Of a stretch of DNA of 64,000 nucleotides, positions 59,738 through 64,000 are shown one piece after another; position 1 is the stretch's first letter; every line of letters begins with the position of its first letter. The notes below the pieces were generated by a model. That model was given only the letters and a program-made list of their open reading frames with translations, ran no database searches and was not told where the DNA came from. The translations under genes and the position numbers were made by a program. The stretch comes from Mycolicibacterium litorale (lineage in GTDB: Bacteria; Actinomycetota; Actinomycetes; Mycobacteriales; Mycobacteriaceae). Location of the stretch: the NCBI RefSeq assembly GCF_014218295.1, contig NZ_AP023287.1, positions 1,054,001-1,118,000 of the forward strand, in the 5' to 3' direction.

Positions 59738-59805
59738 GCGTGCGGTTTGGGTATGACGGCCCCGCTTTGGTCGGTTTTTATGTGAACCGCATCGCCGTGA
59801 GCGTC

Positions 59806-59823
59806 GCAGCAAAATACGTTGCA
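59806..59823 (+). promoter_or_regulatory. Island operator, copy 3 (GCAGCAA-N5-GTTGCA)
   Basis: GCAGCAAAATACGTTGCA repeats the pattern of copies 1 and 2. It lies 66 bp upstream of the SDR start codon. No convincing -35 flanks it, although TAGGGT at 59828-59833 could serve as a -10. Confidence 0.5.
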
Positions 59824-59888
59824 GCTGTAGGGTATGAAGAACTTCATGCACCTGGGTGTAGGGCATCAGCGAGCAACACCACGACGGC

Positions 59889-60689
59889 TTGACCGCGGGA
59901 CAGGTGGTCGACGTGATTGACGACTCCCGCCCGTCGGTCGCGCTCGTCACCGGGTCCTCACGGGGCATCGGCTACGGCATCGCGCGAGGACTGGCGGCAC
60001 AGGGCTACCACGTGGTGCTTAACGCGCGAGACGGCGAACAGCTGGACGCCAGCCGCCGCCGGTTGGCGGACGAGTGTGCCGAGATGGAGACCAGCGGTGT
60101 CATTTACTCCCAACCCTTCGACGTCACCGATCCGGACGCCGTGAGAGCAGCCGTGAGCGCGATAGAAGCCGAAATCGGGCCGTTGAGCACGCTTATCAAC
60201 AACGCCGGAATCATGATGCGACGAGAGCTCACCCAAACAGCGCTCGAACAGTGGGACCAGGCGCTACGTACTAACCTCACTGGCGCCTTCCTGGTAGGGA
60301 CCGCCGTGGCGCCTCATATGATCGCCCGCGGACGCGGCAAGATCGTGAACATCGCATCGGTACAGTCGGTGCTCTCCAGGGCCGGCTTGGGTTCCTATGC
60401 GGCAGCCAAGGGGGCGCTTGCCAGCCTCACGCGCTCGATGTGCGTCGAGTGGGGACAGCACAACATCCAGATCAACGCCGTCGCACCGGGATACATCCTC
60501 ACGGATATGACCGACCAGCTGCGCCGGGATGCATCGTTCTGCGCATGGCTGATGAACCGTGCGCCCGCCCGGCGGTGGGGGACTGTCGAAGACGTCGTCG
60601 GACCGGTCACGTGGCTGTGCTCTCCGCAATCCGACTTCGTCAACGGGCAGATCGTTTACGTCGATGGCGGACTCACCGCTGCTGTCTGA
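59889..60689 (+). CDS. Short-chain dehydrogenase/reductase
   Basis: The protein has 266 residues counted from TTG at 59889; GTG codons at 59904 and 59913 are alternatives. The Rossmann motif is TGSSRGIG (21-28), NNAG follows, and the catalytic Ser157-Tyr170-Lys174 triad is in place (YAAAK). The C-terminal DGGLTAAV is typical of FabG/gluconate-5-dehydrogenase-like SDRs. An operator copy lies upstream, so it probably belongs to the island regulon and could supply the missing 3-hydroxyacyl or alcohol dehydrogenase step. Confidence 0.88.
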   Translation: MTAGQVVDVIDDSRPSVALVTGSSRGIGYGIARGLAAQGYHVVLNARDGEQLDASRRRLADECAEMETSGVIYSQPFDVTDPDAVRAAVSAIEAEIGPLSTLINNAGIMMRRELTQTALEQWDQALRTNLTGAFLVGTAVAPHMIARGRGKIVNIASVQSVLSRAGLGSYAAAKGALASLTRSMCVEWGQHNIQINAVAPGYILTDMTDQLRRDASFCAWLMNRAPARRWGTVEDVVGPVTWLCSPQSDFVNGQIVYVDGGLTAAV

Positions 60690-60721
60690 CGAAAGCGCCA
60701 CCGGCCGCTGCTCACCGCGGC

Positions 60722-61723
60722 TCAGGCGATCAGCCGGACACCCGCCATCTCGAATCCCGCCGTGACCATTTCGGCTGTCGCCGCGGGATCCTTCATCAAC
60801 AACGGCACAGCTCGTACTTCCACACCGTCGACGCGGGCGTCGTCGCCCTCGTGCACCAGCCAGTAGTCGAGTAGTCCGTCCTCGGACCGCGCGCCGTGGT
60901 AACGAGCGACGCCTTCTGACGTGGACTCCACTCCGACGATCGACAGGCACTTGTCGGCCATTCCGCGAAGTGGTCTGCCGCCGATGATGGGCGAGTAGCC
61001 CACTACAGGTGCCGGTGTCGAGCGCAGTGCGTCGCGTACCTCCGGTAGAGCGACTATGGGACCGATGCTGACGACGGGGTTCGACGGCGCGAGGAATACG
61101 ACATCGGCTTGCGTGATGGCGTCTTTCACGCCGGGACCGGGCACCGCTTGATCGGCGCCGACGAATCGAAAGCCGTCCGTGGGCAACTCGGCGCGATAAC
61201 GCACCCACCACTCCTGGAAATGGATCGGTCGCGACTGGTGATCCGAGCCGTCGTCAGGATGCCTGATGACGACGTGTGTCTCGACGCGGTCGTCACTCAC
61301 CGGCAACAGGCGAGCGCCCGGGTTCCAGCGTTCGCACAATCTGTCGATGACCCCCGAGAGTGGCACACCGGCCCGGAGCATCTGGCTCCGTACGAGGTGG
61401 GTGGCCAGGTCGCGGTCGCCAAGACCGAACCAGTCGGGCTGCACGCCGTAGGCCGCGAGTTCCGCTTTGGCATACCACGTTTCGTTCCGACGTCCCCAGC
61501 CGCGCTCATCGTCGATGCCGCCGCCGAGCGTGTACATGCAGGTGTCGAGATCTGGACAGATGCGGACGCCGAACATCCACGCGTCGTCACCGACGTTGAC
61601 CACGGCCGTGAGCTGGTGCTCAGGCACTGCACCGTCGGCGAAGCGCCCCAGTCCCAACAGTTTCTGTATGCCCAACAGGAACCGAGCACCACCAACGCCG
61701 CCGACCAATGCAGTGACCTTCAC
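60722..61723 (-). CDS. fbiA: Phosphoenolpyruvyl/2-phospho-lactate transferase FbiA (F420 biosynthesis)
   Basis: The protein has 333 residues. It begins VTALVGGVGGARFLLG and contains VVNVGDDAWMFGVRICPDLD, YTLGGGIDDERGWG and APSNPVVSIGPIVA, the CofD/FbiA landmarks, all close to mycobacterial FbiA. It makes the F420-0 precursor from Fo. FbiB normally follows fbiA, but here no fbiB is adjacent. This suggests a second copy tied to the island, possibly supporting the LLM-class oxidoreductase. Whether another fbiA exists cannot be seen in this window. Confidence 0.9.
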   Translation of the reverse strand: MKVTALVGGVGGARFLLGIQKLLGLGRFADGAVPEHQLTAVVNVGDDAWMFGVRICPDLDTCMYTLGGGIDDERGWGRRNETWYAKAELAAYGVQPDWFGLGDRDLATHLVRSQMLRAGVPLSGVIDRLCERWNPGARLLPVSDDRVETHVVIRHPDDGSDHQSRPIHFQEWWVRYRAELPTDGFRFVGADQAVPGPGVKDAITQADVVFLAPSNPVVSIGPIVALPEVRDALRSTPAPVVGYSPIIGGRPLRGMADKCLSIVGVESTSEGVARYHGARSEDGLLDYWLVHEGDDARVDGVEVRAVPLLMKDPAATAEMVTAGFEMAGVRLIA

Positions 61724-61817
61724 ACTGAGTGAATGTAGGCGGTCGATGCCGAGGCGTACGTGCGCGGTCGCCTCCGGAGCACGTGTGGGCGATCGACTGC
61801 GCCGGAATCGCGAGAAG

Positions 61818-62231
61818 TCAGCCCTTGGTGATCGTGTTGTTCGAGCCGAGGTCGTCGATCTTGGGATCGCCGTCGCGGTAGGTGACGGTGTTGTTGAGGC
61901 CGACGACCGTGATCTCCTTGTCGACCCGCTCGAACGAGATCGTGTTGTCCGTGCCGCCGATGTTGACGTTCGCGCACGTCCCGCGGACCGTCAGCTTGTT
62001 GTTCGAGCCGCCGACGTTGATCGCCTTGCCGTCGGCGCAGTCGACCTCCGCGGTGGTGCCGACCGAGCCGTAGTTGATCGTGTTGCCGATCTCGACCTGC
62101 GCGCCCGACGTGCCCGCCGTCGCGGTCGGCGTGTTGGTGTCGCTGCTCTCCGAACCACACCCGGCGAGGCCGAAGGCGGCGATCACCGCCAGCGTCGCGA
62201 ACCCTGTGCGGACAGTCGGATGGGCGGTCAT
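61818..62231 (-). CDS. DUF3060 lipoprotein
   Basis: The protein has 137 residues. A signal peptide with lipobox LAGC (about residue 25) is followed by a Thr/Ser-rich linker and a DUF3060 beta-structure with repeated N-N/T motifs (VGGSNNKLTV, IGGTDNTISF, VVGLNNTVTY). Function is unknown. Order and type match M. tuberculosis Rv0679c. It is followed on the same strand by nothing of the island, marking the return to backbone genes. Confidence 0.85.
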   Translation of the reverse strand: MTAHPTVRTGFATLAVIAAFGLAGCGSESSDTNTPTATAGTSGAQVEIGNTINYGSVGTTAEVDCADGKAINVGGSNNKLTVRGTCANVNIGGTDNTISFERVDKEITVVGLNNTVTYRDGDPKIDDLGSNNTITKG

Positions 62232-62259
62232 CGTTCCTCGCTTTCCGGTCTTCGGACCG

Positions 62260-62634
62260 TCAGGCCGGCACGCGGCTGATCCGGTTCGTCATCCCCAGCT
62301 CACGGCCCCGGTCCCAGACGACGGGCTGGCCGTTCTTGTACATCACGGTCTGGTCCCAGCCGTAGACGGTGATGTCGTTGATGACGTTGTCGGCGACGAC
62401 GAGGTTCCCCGAACCCTGCATCGTCACCGCCCAGCAGGTGCCCAGCGCGTAGACCCGATTGCCGTTGCCGTTGACGTGCAGGGTGGCGTTGCGACAGTCG
62501 ACAGTCTGCTGCACCCCGGTGCCGGTGATGTGGGTGTCGCCGTTGACGGCGTGCGCGCTCGGCGCCCCCACAGCCGCCGCGACGAACAGCACGGCGGCCC
62601 CGGCCGCCAGGCCCCGGGCAGTGATCGATCGCAC
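62260..62634 (-). CDS. DUF3060 secreted protein
   Basis: The protein has 124 residues. A signal peptide (about residues 1-29, ending AHA) is followed by a short DUF3060 domain with LHVNGNGNRVYALGTCW and QGSGNLVVADNVIND strands. Two Cys could form a disulfide. It lies 28 bp upstream of the DUF3060 lipoprotein gene and probably shares its transcript. It is the counterpart of Rv0680c. Confidence 0.82.
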   Translation of the reverse strand: MRSITARGLAAGAAVLFVAAAVGAPSAHAVNGDTHITGTGVQQTVDCRNATLHVNGNGNRVYALGTCWAVTMQGSGNLVVADNVINDITVYGWDQTVMYKNGQPVVWDRGRELGMTNRISRVPA

Positions 62635-62768
62635 CGTCGTATCCCTTCGTCGCGCCGACCTGATGGAAAGCAGCGTACGTGCCCCGCCCGACGGTGCGAC
62701 GGCCTTCCGCAGGTTCGAAAGTTCCAGCGGTCGCTGAACCCGGCCAGGCTGGGTACCCTCTCTCGGTG

Positions 62769-63314
62769 ATGCGTCGGCGTGTCAGCGTTGTTGCGGGGGC
62801 GGCTACTGCGGCGGTCACCGCGATGGTGGCCGTCGGTGGGTGCGCGCACACGGTCGCCGGCACCGCGCAGCCCGCGCAATCGGCCGCCGTCCCCGATCCC
62901 GACCGTGACTACGGCTACGTCGACAACCGGTGTGGACTGCTCGAGGATTCGACGGTCTCGGAAACGCTCGGCGCCGACGAGGTGGTGCGCCCCTACAGCG
63001 GTGCGGTCTGCCAGTACGTCCTGGCCCGCGGTCCGGTCATGGTCGACGTCACCTTCTCCTGGTTCGACACCGGCAGCCTCGACCGGGAACGCGCGCTGGC
63101 CGCCGAGCGCGGGGCGGTGCTGACCGACACCGTCGTCGAGCGACACCCGGCCTTCCTGGCCCGGCGCGACGCCACCGGTGTCGCATGTTCGGCGACCGCC
63201 GCCGCGGGTTCCGGGGTGCTGAGCTGGTGGGTGCAGTACCGCGGCCAGCAGTCCGGTGACCCGTGCGTGGACGCGGAGAAGCTGTTGTCGGCCACCCTCT
63301 CCTCGGATCTGTGA
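62769..63314 (+). CDS. DUF3558-type lipoprotein
   Basis: The protein has about 181 residues; a GTG one codon earlier is an alternative start. A signal peptide with lipobox VGGC is followed by a DUF3558 domain, recognised from GYVDNRCGLLEDSTVSETLG, AVCQYVLARG and a C-terminal DPCVDAEKLL segment with paired Cys. It is a predicted cell-surface lipoprotein of unknown function. A second such gene starts 7 bp downstream. Confidence 0.82.
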   Translation: MRRRVSVVAGAATAAVTAMVAVGGCAHTVAGTAQPAQSAAVPDPDRDYGYVDNRCGLLEDSTVSETLGADEVVRPYSGAVCQYVLARGPVMVDVTFSWFDTGSLDRERALAAERGAVLTDTVVERHPAFLARRDATGVACSATAAAGSGVLSWWVQYRGQQSGDPCVDAEKLLSATLSSDL

Positions 63315-63321
63315 GGCCGCG

Positions 63322-63840
63322 ATGAAACCGATCCTCGTATCCGCGATCGCGGCGACCGCGCTGCTGCTGGCCGCCTGCGGAGGCGCCGAACCGCAGACGC
63401 CCGCGCCGGAGGCCGCCCCGCCCACCGGCGCCTTCCGCGTCGACGACTGCAACGGCGTGACCGACGCCGACATCGTCAAGGCGGCGGGCACGTCGGTGTT
63501 CAAGAAGGTCGTCGACAGCGACGCCGGCTGCTTCTGGCAGGAGGACACCATGCTGGGCACCTTCGGCGCCGGGATGGGCATCTCCACCTGGTGGTACCGC
63601 GGCAGCGACATGGACGTCGAACGCGAACTCGAACAGCAGGCGGGCCGGCAGATCACCGAGATGTCGGTCGACGGCAACAAGGGCTTCAAGGCCGCCGACA
63701 CCAGCGCGTGCAGCATCTACGTGGCCAAGGGCGGTGACGTCATCACGTGGTCGATCCAGACCATGAACTCCGCGATGCTGCCGGATCTGTGCTCGATCAC
63801 CGAACGCCTCGCGCAACTCAGCCAACAACGGGTGAACTGA
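63322..63840 (+). CDS. DUF3558-type lipoprotein
   Basis: The protein has 172 residues. A signal peptide with lipobox LAAC (Cys19) leads into a Pro/Ala-rich linker and a DUF3558 domain: VDDCNGVTDADIVKAAG, GCFWQED, and ACSIYVAKGGDVITWSIQ with Cys spacing typical of the family. It is tandem with the preceding lipoprotein and likely co-transcribed. Function is unknown. Confidence 0.85.
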   Translation: MKPILVSAIAATALLLAACGGAEPQTPAPEAAPPTGAFRVDDCNGVTDADIVKAAGTSVFKKVVDSDAGCFWQEDTMLGTFGAGMGISTWWYRGSDMDVERELEQQAGRQITEMSVDGNKGFKAADTSACSIYVAKGGDVITWSIQTMNSAMLPDLCSITERLAQLSQQRVN

Positions 63841-63906
63841 CCCGCCGTAGGGTGAGAGTCTGCGCCGACCGCTTCAGCGTCGGCGACGACGAAGGGTGAA
63901 CAGGAC

Positions 63907-64000
63907 ATGCCGGCTCCACCGGGTCCGCGGCCAGCGGGCGGTCGGGTGCGTCCTGCCGCCAAGACGACCCGGCTGAGCCGCGAGTCGATCGTCAACGCGG
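63907..64000 (+). CDS. TetR-family regulator, 5' part only
   Basis: Only the first 31 codons are inside the window. After a Pro/Arg-rich head, the sequence TTRLSRESIVNA is the usual beginning of a TetR helix-turn-helix domain. A TetR gene (Rv0681) occupies this position upstream of rpsL in M. tuberculosis, which supports the call. The rest of the protein is outside the window. Confidence 0.65.
   Translation, partial: MPAPPGPRPAGGRVRPAAKTTRLSRESIVNA

Noticed and set aside
59834..59920. Short ATG frame overlapping the SDR start region
   Set aside because: It is out of frame with the SDR, has no clear ribosome site and no recognisable sequence.
37540..61760. Search for integrase, transposase, tRNA or flanking direct repeats at the island borders
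   Set aside because: None could be seen by reading the sequence, so I do not claim a mobile element or attachment site.

Overview
The window looks like the chromosome of a fast-growing mycobacterium (Mycolicibacterium-like). It is GC-rich with GTG/TTG starts and many short gene overlaps. It carries rplJ-rplL, the Mce ATPase mkl, rpoB-rpoC, endonuclease IV, fadE8, echA4, a PaaX regulator and echA5 in the same relative order as M. tuberculosis Rv0647c-Rv0681, a comparison made from memory of that genome. The rifampicin-resistance region of RpoB is wild type at the three classical positions.

Layout. 1-13.9 kb holds an ABC1/UbiB kinase (cut by the window edge), a stub of an acyltransferase-3 gene, a PASTA-like secreted protein, a DUF4097 protein with a ribbon-helix-helix partner, an MpaB-type oxygenase divergent from a TetR gene with a clear operator, two DinB proteins, a cutinase, a short-Q-loop cytochrome bd oxidase (cydAB), a DUF2243 membrane protein, a WYL regulator, a nucleotidyltransferase-like protein, an EEP hydrolase, a GlsB/YeaQ membrane protein and a ROK kinase. 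13.9-26.4 kb is the information-processing core: L10 leader, rplJL, mkl, a secreted alpha/beta hydrolase, rpoB and rpoC, with strong terminators. 26.4-37.5 kb is acyl-CoA metabolism (crotonases, acyl-CoA dehydrogenases, a CoA-transferase), endonuclease IV, a PAP2 membrane protein overlapping an antisense cupin gene, fadE8, echA4, paaX and echA5.

37.5-61.7 kb is an accessory catabolic island. It sits where M. tuberculosis carries mmpL5-mmpS5-Rv0678. It has an ABC importer (binding protein, fused permease, ATPase), a divergent 4,5-dihydroxyphthalate-decarboxylase-family protein with an MFS transporter, and then 14 tightly packed genes. These encode a ThDP enzyme, aldehyde dehydrogenase, RpiR regulator, two family III CoA-transferases (only one with the catalytic Asp), enoyl-CoA hydratase, a thiolase-like protein without the nucleophilic Cys, a DUF35 protein, a UbiD decarboxylase, an LLM flavin/F420 oxidoreductase, an MmgE/PrpD protein, a PNPOx-like protein, a UbiX prenyltransferase and a cytosolic binding-protein-like protein. 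A decayed second dihydroxyphthalate-decarboxylase gene, an SDR and a stand-alone fbiA follow. The combination resembles a benzylsuccinate (Bbs)-type CoA beta-oxidation module joined to a phthaloyl-CoA-type UbiD/UbiX decarboxylation module. An 18-bp operator-like motif occurs upstream of three island units, and in two of them it fills the -35/-10 spacer of a plausible promoter. I infer that the island RpiR protein controls these units. The substrate cannot be named from sequence.

61.8-64 kb returns to the conserved backbone: two DUF3060 proteins, two DUF3558 lipoproteins and the start of a TetR gene. I saw no tRNA, CRISPR array, integrase or intact insertion sequence.
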